A DNA stretch of 11,863 bases from JBFLYC01 sp040756735 (GCA_040756735.1 JBFLYC010000053.1:1-11863); one strand, 5' to 3'. Positions 1 through 7,372 are shown, numbered from the stretch's first letter. The notes: a model not told the origin generated them from the letters alone. Made by a program: numbers and translations.

Positions 1-85
1 TGGCTTCCTCGAGTTTGTTCAGCTGTATGCAGCATGTACTCCCGAAGTGAAAGAGCGCTTGAACCCCATTCTTGCCAAAGTATAG
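1..85 (+). CDS. 3' end of an unidentified gene (partial)
   Basis: An open frame enters from the left edge (first whole codon at base 2) and ends at the TAG at 83-85, giving 27 residues that begin GFLEFVQLYAACTPE and end LNPILAKV. The composition is that of an ordinary soluble alpha-helical C-terminus. I do not recognise the family from so short a tail. A promoter follows 58 bases downstream, so it is probably not co-transcribed with the glutamate synthase operon as its main source of expression. No terminator hairpin is visible directly after its stop; the strong terminator at 206-250 would also stop read-through from this gene. Confidence 0.6.
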   Translation, partial: GFLEFVQLYAACTPEVKERLNPILAKV

Positions 86-142
86 GGTGAACTCTACCCC
101 TAGCAAATTCAAATTACGAATCAAAGAAATTTAAATTATCTA

Positions 143-171
143 TTGCCAGTTCCCAATTTTAAGTATATAAT
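143..171 (+). promoter_or_regulatory. Sigma-A promoter of the glutamate synthase operon
   Basis: A -35 box TTGCCA (143-148) and a perfect -10 box TATAAT (166-171) are separated by exactly 17 bases. Transcription would begin near base 178, placing the hairpin at 206-250 inside the 5' leader, upstream of the start codon at 277. Confidence 0.75.
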
Positions 172-205
172 TAAATTTACAAATAAAACATGTTAATGGC
201 AACGG

Positions 206-250
206 CGCCTTTGTACCCGTTTAAGACGGGTGCGAAGGCGGTTTTTTTTT
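206..250 (+). terminator. Strong intrinsic terminator in the glt leader (probable attenuator)
   Basis: Bases 206-220 pair with 226-240 without interruption (15 bp with two G-T wobbles), closing a 5-base loop (TTAAG at 221-225) and followed by nine consecutive T at 242-250. It lies downstream of the promoter at 143-171 and 27 bases before the start codon of the first glutamate synthase gene. It must therefore be read through or melted for the operon to be expressed. In Clostridia, nitrogen genes are often controlled by antitermination (for example by ANTAR-domain RNA-binding proteins); that this is such a target is inference. An alternative is that it only ends transcripts from the upstream gene and the operon is kept low. 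Confidence 0.85.
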
Positions 251-276
251 ATAATTATGATTATGAGGTGATTTTA

Positions 277-1374
277 ATGTGTGGAATAGCTGGGTTAATT
301 AGCCATGAGAAGATAAGAGAAAATGGAGAGAGGATTAAGGCCTCCATAGTTCTGCAAAACGTTAGGGGAAATGGGTTAGGAGCAGGTTTTGGGGTGTATG
401 GTATTTTCCCTGACTTTAAGGACTGCTATGCATTCCAGGTTATGTCAAGCACTACCCATCAAATGCAGGAACTAACAGAATATCTTAACAAACATTTTAC
501 CATTCAGTATCAAGAAAGCATACCAACCTGGAAAGGCAAAATAAAGGATTATCCAGTTTTTCATAGGTTCTTTTTAGAACCTAAAAAAGAAATGATTCTA
601 TATGGTTTGTCAGGTAAAAATGGTGATGTCAAGGTGGATGATTATGTTATTTATCATGTAATGAATATTAACTCAAAACTGGAAGGTTCTTATGTAGTTT
701 CCAGTGGTAAGAATATGGGGGTTTTCAAGGGTGTTGGAACTCCAAAGGATATATATGAGTTTTTCTGTTTAGATGAATACGAAGGATACTGTTGGATCGC
801 TCATAACAGGTTTCCCACAAATACCCCGGGTTGGTGGGGAGGAGCCCATCCTATGAACCTGCTTAGCTGGTCAATTGTGCACAATGGTGAAATCTCATCT
901 TATGGAATCAATAGGCGCTACTTGGAGACAGGCGGTTATCAATGTGTTTTACAGACCGACAGTGAGGTGGTTGCTTATTTATTAGACCTGTTAATAAGGC
1001 AGCATGGTTTAAGTATTGAGGACACCGCAAAGGTTCTGGCTCCTAATTATTGGACTGAAATAAAAAGAATTAAAAACCCAACTATCAGGAGTAAGCTGAT
1101 AGATTTAAAAAACACCTATGAATCTGCTATGCTTAACGGTCCCTTTGCAATTTTGTGCGCTCATGATGAAGGGTTGTTCAGCCTGACAGATAATACAAAA
1201 CTAAGGCCAATGTGCGTAGGGCACAAAGATGCATATACTTACTTCAGCAGTGAAGTGGCAGGATTATTTGAAATGGAAGATGGGTTAAGAGAAGTGTTTA
1301 CCCCAAGGGCCGGTGAACCAGTTATAGTAAACTATAACAAACATAAAGCAGTTACCGAGAGACAAGTTTCATAG
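277..1374 (+). CDS. Glutamate synthase, class II glutamine amidotransferase subunit
   Basis: This 365-residue protein is the free-standing glutaminase part of a split glutamate synthase: it hydrolyses glutamine and supplies ammonia to the FMN subunit encoded next. After removal of Met1, the N-terminus is Cys2 in MCGIAG, the Ntn-hydrolase nucleophile of class II amidotransferases. Further family motifs are NRFPTNTPGWW around residue 177 (Arg178 in the glutamine-binding position), HNGE at 202-205 and TDSE at 227-230. The start at 277 is chosen because it exposes Cys2 and has a GAGGTG ribosome site at 265-270; an in-frame ATG at 190 lies upstream of the terminator hairpin, has no Shine-Dalgarno and would bury the nucleophile. 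A lone GATase of this kind corresponds to the N-terminal domain of bacterial GltB. The next gene follows after 37 bases, so they form one operon. The family is clear; archaeal-type names such as gltB1/glxB are used inconsistently, so no symbol is given. Confidence 0.92.
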   Translation: MCGIAGLISHEKIRENGERIKASIVLQNVRGNGLGAGFGVYGIFPDFKDCYAFQVMSSTTHQMQELTEYLNKHFTIQYQESIPTWKGKIKDYPVFHRFFLEPKKEMILYGLSGKNGDVKVDDYVIYHVMNINSKLEGSYVVSSGKNMGVFKGVGTPKDIYEFFCLDEYEGYCWIAHNRFPTNTPGWWGGAHPMNLLSWSIVHNGEISSYGINRRYLETGGYQCVLQTDSEVVAYLLDLLIRQHGLSIEDTAKVLAPNYWTEIKRIKNPTIRSKLIDLKNTYESAMLNGPFAILCAHDEGLFSLTDNTKLRPMCVGHKDAYTYFSSEVAGLFEMEDGLREVFTPRAGEPVIVNYNKHKAVTERQVS

Positions 1375-1411
1375 AATGAGATCATGCATAAGTGTTTTGA
1401 GGAGTGATAAG

Positions 1412-2914
1412 ATGCAAAGACTTGATGTTCCAGGTTTAAGGTCCGCATTTAAACCGCAATTTGACTATGAACTTTGTGATGGATGTGGGGAGTGTGCATC
1501 ACAATGTTCCTTCAATGAGATAAAGATGGTACTAAAAAGAGGTAGAAAACTTCCTGCTGCAAATCTAGCGTCGTGTGGGGCGTGTCACAGGTGTGAGCTT
1601 ATGTGTCCAATGGGAGCAATAAGCATTGTGGAAAAGCCGTTCTCTCTTAGGCCGAATAGGGTATGGAATGAACGAAGCATTAATAGAATTCATTTGCAGT
1701 CATCATCTGGGGCGGTGGTTTTGACAGGGATGGGAGCAGATAATGACATACCTATTTATTTTGATAGAATGCTGTTTAATGCTTGTCAAGTAACTAATCC
1801 TTCCATAGATCCCCAGAGAGAGCCCATGGAAACCATAACCTATTTAGGAAGAAAAGGAGCTTCATTTGAACCAGGGGTAAAAAATGAACATCAGAAGCTG
1901 GACCTTGATCTGCCAATTGTTTTCGCCCCAATGTCATACGGGAGTATAAGCTTAAATTTGCAAAAAGCCCTTGGAAGAGTTGCAATGAAAAAGAATATAT
2001 TATGGTATTCAGGTGAAGGTGGACTGCATAAGGAATTATATCCCTATGCGCATAGAGTAGTATTGCAGGTGGCATCTGGACGTTTTGGTATTAGTCCTGA
2101 TTACCTTAAAGTTGGCGCAGCATATCAGATTAAAATCGGCCAGGGTGCTAAACCTGGTATTGGAGGGCATTTACCTGGAGAAAAGGTTCTGGCTGGAATA
2201 TCGGAAACTAGGATGATTCCCCTTCACAGTGATGCTATTTCTCCAGCACCCCAACATGATATTTATTCAATAGAGGATCTGCGGCTTCTGATTTATGCTA
2301 TTAAAGAAGCAACAAATAATAAACCTGTTTGTGTTAAAATTGCGGCAGTGCACAATGTTGCGGCAATTGCGTCAGGAATTGTCCATGCAGGGGCGGATAT
2401 GATATATATTGACGGGTTTAGGGGTGGCACAGGCGCCACTCCATCAATTGTCAGGGATAATGTTGGAATACCTATAGAGCTAGCTCTTGCTGTTGTAGAT
2501 GATAGGTTAAGAAAAGAAGGTATACGTCATAAAGCCAGTATTATATCTGCAGGGGGTATTAGAAACAGCGCGGATATTATGAAATGTATAGCTCTGGGGG
2601 CTGATGCCGTAGCTATCGGTACAGCCGCCTTAATAGCATGTGGATGTCATATGTGCCAGAGATGTCATTCTGGAAAATGTCCCTGGGGTATTACTACAAA
2701 CGAAGATTACTTGAGCAGCAGGCTTGATGTTGATTGGGCAGAAGAAAGGCTCACAAACCTAATAGAGGGCTGGCACCACGAAATGCAAGAGATTATGGGT
2801 TTAAACGGAATTTATGATATCGGATCATTTAGGGGTAATAGATTGCTCCTCAGGGGTATTGGTTTAACTGATAAGGAATTGGAGATTCTAGGAATTAAGC
2901 ATGCTGGGGAATAG
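1412..2914 (+). CDS. gltB: Glutamate synthase, ferredoxin-domain/FMN-binding central subunit
   Basis: This 500-residue subunit carries the synthase site, where ammonia and 2-oxoglutarate are reductively combined to glutamate on FMN. Residues ~18-72 form a 2[4Fe-4S] ferredoxin domain (C22-C25-C28-C32 and C55-C58-C61-C65-Pro). From ~95 on is the FMN-binding TIM barrel of glutamate synthases, with SGEGG at 200-204, GAKPGIGGHLP at 245-255, GGTGATP at 338-344 and GGIRNSADI at 381-389. Cys412, Cys418 and Cys423 (spacing 6 and 5, ending in CPWG) match the three ligands of the GOGAT 3Fe-4S cluster. The GATase and GXGXG domains of full-length GltB are absent and supplied by the neighbouring genes, as in archaeal-type split enzymes. 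The start at 1412 has GAGGAG at 1399-1404, 7 bases away; an ATG at 1376 has no such site. The stop overlaps the ribosome site of the next gene, implying translational coupling. Confidence 0.93.
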   Translation: MQRLDVPGLRSAFKPQFDYELCDGCGECASQCSFNEIKMVLKRGRKLPAANLASCGACHRCELMCPMGAISIVEKPFSLRPNRVWNERSINRIHLQSSSGAVVLTGMGADNDIPIYFDRMLFNACQVTNPSIDPQREPMETITYLGRKGASFEPGVKNEHQKLDLDLPIVFAPMSYGSISLNLQKALGRVAMKKNILWYSGEGGLHKELYPYAHRVVLQVASGRFGISPDYLKVGAAYQIKIGQGAKPGIGGHLPGEKVLAGISETRMIPLHSDAISPAPQHDIYSIEDLRLLIYAIKEATNNKPVCVKIAAVHNVAAIASGIVHAGADMIYIDGFRGGTGATPSIVRDNVGIPIELALAVVDDRLRKEGIRHKASIISAGGIRNSADIMKCIALGADAVAIGTAALIACGCHMCQRCHSGKCPWGITTNEDYLSSRLDVDWAEERLTNLIEGWHHEMQEIMGLNGIYDIGSFRGNRLLLRGIGLTDKELEILGIKHAGE

Positions 2915-2925
2915 GAGGTGCAGCA

Positions 2926-5121
2926 ATGCCTTTTGTTATAGATGCTAAAGGTTTAAGTTATAATGATTTGAATGAAAGGATAAGGAATACTATTAAAAAA
3001 GGCAGTAAGCATGTCTTGGTTAAAAATGTTAGGGGACAAAGATACCTGGGGACAGGAATCCACGATTCTGAAGCTGTTATAGAGATAGAAGGCATACCTG
3101 GTGAGGATTTGGGGTTTGCTTTAGATGGCGCTAAAGTCATTGTCCATGGGCACGGACAAAACTCCATCGGCAATACCATGGACAGTGGGAAAATTGTTGT
3201 GCATGGAATGGCGGGGGATGCTCTTGCCTATGGTATGAGAGGTGGAAAAGTCTTTATCAGGGACGATGTTGGGTATAGGGTAGGCATCCACATGAAGTCC
3301 TATAAAGATAAATCTCCTGTGATAATTGTAGGAGGAACAACAGGAGATTTTTTAGGCGAGTACATGGCAGGGGGAACTCTCATAGTATTAAACAGGAATA
3401 ATATGTATAATGGAGTAGCTGGCAAAGATGTAGGGACATTGGCTACCGGCATCCATGGAGGCGAAATATTTATTTTTGGAGGAGATATAGAAGAATTCCA
3501 GCTTGGTATCGGGGCAAGTTTGGTAGATGTGTCAGGGGAAGATTTACAAAAAATCACGCCCTTGATAGAAGAATTCTGCAGGGAATTTGCCTTGGACCTT
3601 TTACCTATAATAAAACGTAAAGTTATAAAAATTGTTCCTAAGGGCAGCCGCCCCTTTAGCGGTTTCTATTATCCTGCATATCCTATAAACACAGGATTAA
3701 AACCGGTTAAATCAGAAAAAAAATCTCCCTGTGAATTGGCATGCCCTTCAGGTATACCAACAGGCAGGTTTTTAAGATTGGTTAGTAAAGGTGAGACAAA
3801 GAAAGCTGTGGAGCTTTTAGATGATTATACTCCTTTTAGAAACAGCTGTTGTGGTCATATTTGTCCACATTTGTGTATGGATAAATGTACAAGAGGATAT
3901 CTTGATTTTCCCATCAACAGTCTCCAACTTGCAAGGAAGTATAAGACCAACTATCTGCCGGTAAAGATGGGATCTTATGATGAAAGTGTTGGAGTTATTG
4001 GAGGAGGTCCCACTGGACTTACCGCTGCGTACTTTCTTGCACGTCTGGGATATAAGGTTACAGTGTATGAGGCTGAATACAGCTTAGGGGGTAAACTGTA
4101 TCAAGTTATTTCAAGAAAAAGACTTCCAATTGAAGAATTAAGGCATGATATTAGTAGAATAATTGGTTTGGGAATAAATGTGGAGTTAAATGTAAAAATA
4201 ACAAAAGAAAAATTTTTAGAATTGATAAATGAACATGACAGTGTTATAGTGGCTGCAGGGGCTCAAAAGCCTTTCTTGCCACCCCTTGAAGGAATAGAAA
4301 ACGCTTTATCTGGTTTTGAGTTTTTAAAAAGGTATAATCAGGGAGAAAAAGTGTCTCTTGGGGAAAGGCTGTTGGTTATAGGTGCAGGTGATGCTGCTCT
4401 TGATGGAATAGAAGCTGCTTTAGAAATGAGAGTTAGTCCCCAAAAAATTGTAGTTACTGATATTAAAATTCCTGCAGGAAATAAAGAAGAGATCAAGAAA
4501 CTTAAAGAAAGGGGTGTAAATTTTCTTTACCCAGTAAATGTAAAGAAAATATCCCCTCAACATGCTGAAATAGAAGACCAGTTAGGAAACATTTCTAAGT
4601 TTCCAGTTGACAAAGCGCTGGTATTTACAAGTGAAGTGCCTAACCTTGATTTTTTGCCGGGTGACCTTTTGGAGCAAATAGATAAGAGAGGCTTTTACAT
4701 TAAAAACCAAGAAGGATTTATGTTCCAAAGCAAGAATCCAAAAATCTATTTTGCAGGGGATGTAAGCGGCCTGCAGCTTGTCACCAGCAATGTTGCCAGT
4801 GGGAGAAGGTGCGCCTATGAAGTACATTGCTACCTGCAGCATCTTCCGGTGGAAAAAGAAATTGATGAAAAATGCAGCATTGTTGGACTTAATCCCTATA
4901 AATGTGCTCCGCTGGATGATCTCAGCAGTATTGAAGAACACGAACGCTGCTTGCACTGTGGAGTTTGTGTGGAATGTGATGAATGTGTGCAATCCTGTCC
5001 AAGAGGAGCATTAAAAAGGAACGAAGGGTTATTTGAAGTTGATATGCAAAAGTGTGGAGGCTGCGGTACTTGCGCAGCAGCATGTAAAGGCTCGGTTATT
5101 CTTATGGTGCCAAGGGGATGA
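2926..5121 (+). CDS. Fused glutamate synthase GXGXG domain / GltD-like oxidoreductase / ferredoxin
   Basis: This 731-residue protein joins three normally separate parts. Residues 1-~245 form the GXGXG beta-helix domain (repeats such as DGAKVIVHG, GGKVFI, GGTLIV, GGEIFIFGG), which in GltB follows the FMN barrel. Residues ~265-640 resemble GltD: an N-terminal Fe-S domain (C269, C273, C308/C309, C313, C317, C321), the FAD motif GGGPTG at 359-364, a second nucleotide-binding motif GAGDAALDG at 486-494, and the FAD-closing motif YFAGDV at 608-613. Residues ~670-731 form a 2[4Fe-4S] ferredoxin (C681/C684/C687/C691-Pro and C710/C713/C716/C720) with two extra cysteines, C675 and C678. It should pass electrons from NAD(P)H or ferredoxin to the FMN subunit. 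The arginine-rich NADPH-specificity segment of GltD is not evident after the second motif (TDIKIPAG at 511-518), so the electron donor is uncertain. AGGAGGTG at 2913-2920 supports the start. Overlap with gltB regulation and a 7-base gap to dapF place it mid-operon. Confidence 0.9.
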   Translation: MPFVIDAKGLSYNDLNERIRNTIKKGSKHVLVKNVRGQRYLGTGIHDSEAVIEIEGIPGEDLGFALDGAKVIVHGHGQNSIGNTMDSGKIVVHGMAGDALAYGMRGGKVFIRDDVGYRVGIHMKSYKDKSPVIIVGGTTGDFLGEYMAGGTLIVLNRNNMYNGVAGKDVGTLATGIHGGEIFIFGGDIEEFQLGIGASLVDVSGEDLQKITPLIEEFCREFALDLLPIIKRKVIKIVPKGSRPFSGFYYPAYPINTGLKPVKSEKKSPCELACPSGIPTGRFLRLVSKGETKKAVELLDDYTPFRNSCCGHICPHLCMDKCTRGYLDFPINSLQLARKYKTNYLPVKMGSYDESVGVIGGGPTGLTAAYFLARLGYKVTVYEAEYSLGGKLYQVISRKRLPIEELRHDISRIIGLGINVELNVKITKEKFLELINEHDSVIVAAGAQKPFLPPLEGIENALSGFEFLKRYNQGEKVSLGERLLVIGAGDAALDGIEAALEMRVSPQKIVVTDIKIPAGNKEEIKKLKERGVNFLYPVNVKKISPQHAEIEDQLGNISKFPVDKALVFTSEVPNLDFLPGDLLEQIDKRGFYIKNQEGFMFQSKNPKIYFAGDVSGLQLVTSNVASGRRCAYEVHCYLQHLPVEKEIDEKCSIVGLNPYKCAPLDDLSSIEEHERCLHCGVCVECDECVQSCPRGALKRNEGLFEVDMQKCGGCGTCAAACKGSVILMVPRG

Positions 5122-5128
5122 TAATAAG

Positions 5129-5965
5129 ATGGATTTCATAAAGATGCACGGTTTGGGAAATGATTTTGTAATTATAGACAGTCTTGAGGAAGAAAGAAAT
5201 ATGGACTATTTTCGTTTAGCCTTGAAAGTATGTAATAGAAATTTTGGAGTAGGAGCAGACGGTTTAGTAGTTCTGCTGCCGTCCAAAGCCGCAGATTTAA
5301 CCATGCGCATATTTAATTCGGATGGTTCAGAGGCGGAAATGTGTGGCAACGCCATTAGATGTGCTGCCAAATATGTTTACGAAAACAAGTTAGTCAGCTA
5401 TAAACGTATAAAAATATCTACCTTAAGCGGTGTTGTTATTCCAGAGGTTATTACAAATGGGGAGCATGTAGAATTTGTCAAAGTAAATATGGGGGAACCG
5501 CGTCTTAGGGCCGAGCAGATACCCACAACAATTACTGATAAAGAAATGATCTTAGGTGAAACACTTAAAGTAGAAGATCAAGAGTTTAAAGTGACCTGTG
5601 TTTCCATGGGAAATCCCCATTGTATAATTTATGTTGACAATGTAGGCAGTATCCCCCTTGAGCTCTGGGGTCCCATGATTGAGAAATCAACAGTTTTTCC
5701 TGCTCATACTAATGTTGAATTTGTGGAAATACTTGGTCCAGGAGAAGTTAAGATGAGAGTCTGGGAACGAGGTGCAGGCGCTACCATGGCATGCGGAACA
5801 GGTGCAAGTGCAGTTGCCGTTGCAGGAGTGTTAAATGGGTTGGGAAATAGGGATCTAAGAGTTAATCTGCCAGGTGGAGCATTAGATATAAGTTGGGATA
5901 AAGGTGATAATTGCGTATACATGACCGGACCTGCTGAATATGTTTTTAAAGGAACATTGTTATAG
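5129..5965 (+). CDS. dapF: Diaminopimelate epimerase
   Basis: This 278-residue cytoplasmic enzyme converts LL-diaminopimelate to meso-diaminopimelate without a cofactor, supplying lysine synthesis and peptidoglycan. It has the family N-terminus MHGLGNDFV (residues 6-14) and both active-site cysteines: Cys72 in MCGNAIRC and Cys222 in ACGTGASA. Asn11 and the NSDGSEAEMCGN stretch are also typical. The length matches the family (~275). The start at 5129 follows the stop of the glutamate synthase fusion by 7 bases, and the ribosome site AAGGGGA (5112-5118) lies inside the end of that gene, so the two are translationally coupled. An upstream in-frame ATG at 5033 would add 32 residues overlapping the ferredoxin domain and is rejected because family members begin right at this methionine. 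Confidence 0.96.
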   Translation: MDFIKMHGLGNDFVIIDSLEEERNMDYFRLALKVCNRNFGVGADGLVVLLPSKAADLTMRIFNSDGSEAEMCGNAIRCAAKYVYENKLVSYKRIKISTLSGVVIPEVITNGEHVEFVKVNMGEPRLRAEQIPTTITDKEMILGETLKVEDQEFKVTCVSMGNPHCIIYVDNVGSIPLELWGPMIEKSTVFPAHTNVEFVEILGPGEVKMRVWERGAGATMACGTGASAVAVAGVLNGLGNRDLRVNLPGGALDISWDKGDNCVYMTGPAEYVFKGTLL

Positions 5966-5975
5966 TTATTAATTA

Positions 5976-6047
5976 AAGGAGACACACCTCTATATCAGGT
6001 TGGTATACTCAGGAGTGTTCCCAAATCAAGTAAAAAGGAGCTGAGGT
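5976..6047 (+). promoter_or_regulatory. dapF-dapL spacer with candidate extended -10 promoter
   Basis: The 89-base gap between dapF and dapL has no terminator. It holds TGGTATACT (6001-6009), a good extended -10 element (TG at 6001-6002, -10 box TATACT at 6004-6009), with only a weak -35 (GACACA, 5981-5986, 17 bases upstream). Bases ~5985-6016 can also form an imperfect hairpin (CAC-TC against GAGTG around TATATC/GGTATA). The true ribosome site of dapL is GAGGT at 6043-6047. The AAGGAG at 5975-5981 precedes no start codon at a usable distance. An internal promoter giving dapL extra expression is plausible but not shown. Confidence 0.35.
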
Positions 6048-6054
6048 TTATAAA

Positions 6055-7218
6055 ATGACCAGGCAAGCAGAAAGAATCGAAAAACTTCCCCCATATCTTT
6101 TTGCCAGGATTGAACAAAAAATAGAGGAAGCCAGGGAAAAAGGGGTGGATATTATATCATTGGGTATTGGTGATCCTGACAATCCTACACCTGGCCACAT
6201 TGTTGATGCTTTGGCAGAAGCAGCAAGAGTACCTGCTAATCACCAGTATGCCAGTTCAGTGGGAATGCTTGATTATAGGAAGGCCGTTGCGAAGTGGTAT
6301 CAGCAGCAGCATAATGTAAGCTTGGATCCTAAAAGAGAAGTTGTATCTTTAATAGGTTCCAAGGAAGGAATAGGGCATATTTCATTTTGTTATGTTGATC
6401 CAGGAGACATAAATTTAGTTCCTGATCCAGGCTACCCTGTTTATGGTATTGGAACTATTTTGGCTGGGGGTATTCCTCATCTACTTCCATTAAAAGCGGA
6501 AAATAATTTTCTTGTAGACTTTAGCCAGATTCCTGAAGATATTGCCCAGAAAGCTAAATTGATGTTTCTAAACTATCCAAATAACCCTACCGGGGCAATT
6601 GCTACAAGGAAGTTTTTTGAAGATGCCGTATCTTTTGCTAGAGAATTTGACATTATTGTTTGCCACGATGCTGCATATACAGAAATGTTTTTTGAAGGCC
6701 AAAGACCGCCTAGCTTTATGGAGATTCCAGGAGCTGCTGATGTAGGCATCGAATTTGGCTCTCTGTCGAAGCCTTTTAATATGACCGGTTGGCGCATAGG
6801 TTGGGCTGTTGGTAGACCTGATGTTATTGAAGCCCTGGGCAGAATAAAATCCAACCTTGACTCGGGGGTTTTCCAGGCCGTACAAGTTGCAGCAATAAAA
6901 GCTTTAACAGGTCCATTAAATTGTCTGGAAGAATTAAGAGGGATTTATCAAGAAAGAAGGGACATGGTAATTGAGACACTAAATGCCATGGGGTGGAGTT
7001 TAGAGAAACCAAAAGGAAGCTTTTATATTTGGGTGCCTGTTCCAGAAGGATTTACTTCTGCAGAATTTTGTGAGTTAGTTTTGGAGAAGGCAGGTGTGAT
7101 AATTACACCAGGAAATGGTTATGGCGAAAATGGAGAAGGGTATTTTAGGATTTCACTAACTATTGCTACTGATAGGCTGAAAGAGGCCCTTGAAAGAATT
7201 AAAGCAGTAAAGATTTAG
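6055..7218 (+). CDS. dapL: LL-diaminopimelate aminotransferase
   Basis: This 387-residue PLP enzyme (class I/II aminotransferase fold) transfers the amino group of glutamate to tetrahydrodipicolinate, making LL-diaminopimelate in one step and bypassing the succinyl or acetyl DAP branches. Visible signatures are LGIGDPDNPTP (36-46), GSKEGIGH (101-108), NYPNNPTG (173-180), HDAAYTEM (204-211) and the PLP-lysine segment SLSKPFNMTGWRIGW with Lys239 and Arg247. FRIS near the C-terminus supplies the substrate-carboxylate arginine. The length agrees with DapL (about 390). GAGGT at 6043-6047 precedes the start by 7 bases. Its position right after dapF, and both after glutamate synthase, supports DapL over other family members such as aspartate or MalY-like aminotransferases: one operon makes the donor, LL-DAP and meso-DAP. 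Confidence 0.92.
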   Translation: MTRQAERIEKLPPYLFARIEQKIEEAREKGVDIISLGIGDPDNPTPGHIVDALAEAARVPANHQYASSVGMLDYRKAVAKWYQQQHNVSLDPKREVVSLIGSKEGIGHISFCYVDPGDINLVPDPGYPVYGIGTILAGGIPHLLPLKAENNFLVDFSQIPEDIAQKAKLMFLNYPNNPTGAIATRKFFEDAVSFAREFDIIVCHDAAYTEMFFEGQRPPSFMEIPGAADVGIEFGSLSKPFNMTGWRIGWAVGRPDVIEALGRIKSNLDSGVFQAVQVAAIKALTGPLNCLEELRGIYQERRDMVIETLNAMGWSLEKPKGSFYIWVPVPEGFTSAEFCELVLEKAGVIITPGNGYGENGEGYFRISLTIATDRLKEALERIKAVKI

Positions 7219-7245
7219 CTTATCCTGGTAGATCAAGTATATGTA

Positions 7246-7274
7246 TTGCACAATGACACAAAAAAGTATATAAT
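7246..7274 (+). promoter_or_regulatory. Sigma-A promoter of the tRNA-Val gene
   Basis: The -35 box TTGCAC (7246-7251) and -10 box TATAAT (7269-7274) are spaced 17 bases apart. The predicted start near 7281 is about 5 bases before the mature tRNA 5' end, giving a very short leader for RNase P. Confidence 0.8.
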
Positions 7275-7285
7275 ACGCGTATAAA

Positions 7286-7362
7286 GGGCGATTAGCTCAG
7301 TTGGTTAGAGTACTTGCTTGACATGCAAGGGGTCACTGGTTCGAGTCCGGTATCGCCCACCA
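7286..7362 (+). tRNA. tRNA-Val (anticodon GAC), CCA encoded
   Basis: A full cloverleaf can be drawn. The acceptor stem GGGCGAT/ATCGCCC pairs 7 of 7 (7286-7292 with 7352-7358). The D arm is GCTC...GAGT. The anticodon stem CTTGC/GCAAG (7313-7317, 7325-7329) holds the loop TTGACAT with anticodon GAC at 7320-7322. The variable loop has 5 bases, and the T arm is ACTGG-TTCGAGT-CCGGT. The discriminator is A (7359) and CCA is encoded at 7360-7362. GAC reads the valine codons GUC and GUU. It is a single tRNA gene with its own promoter and terminator, with no sign of integration at its 3' end. Confidence 0.97.
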
Positions 7363-7372
7363 TATAGGTATT

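Noticed and set aside
190..276. N-terminal extension of the glutamine amidotransferase subunit, or a leader peptide, from the ATG at 190
   Set aside because: It lies across the terminator hairpin, has no Shine-Dalgarno, is in frame with the gene (so not a separate leader peptide) and would bury the catalytic Cys2. The ATG at 277 has a good ribosome site and gives the MCGIAG N-terminus.
1376..1411. Earlier start of the FMN subunit at 1376
   Set aside because: No ribosome site upstream, whereas the ATG at 1412 has GAGGAG at ideal spacing and the extra 12 residues do not look like the family.
4582..5014. Overlapping open frames on both strands within the 3' part of the GltD-like gene
   Set aside because: They are frame shadows of the Fe-S coding region with no independent signals.
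5033..5128. Longer dapF overlapping the glutamate synthase fusion gene
   Set aside because: The added 32 residues are the out-of-frame reading of the ferredoxin domain. DapF proteins begin at the MDFIKMHGLGNDF methionine, which has its own ribosome site.
6568..7012. Minus-strand open frames inside dapL
   Set aside because: They overlap a strongly conserved enzyme gene, lack ribosome sites and have no recognisable protein character, so they are shadows of dapL.
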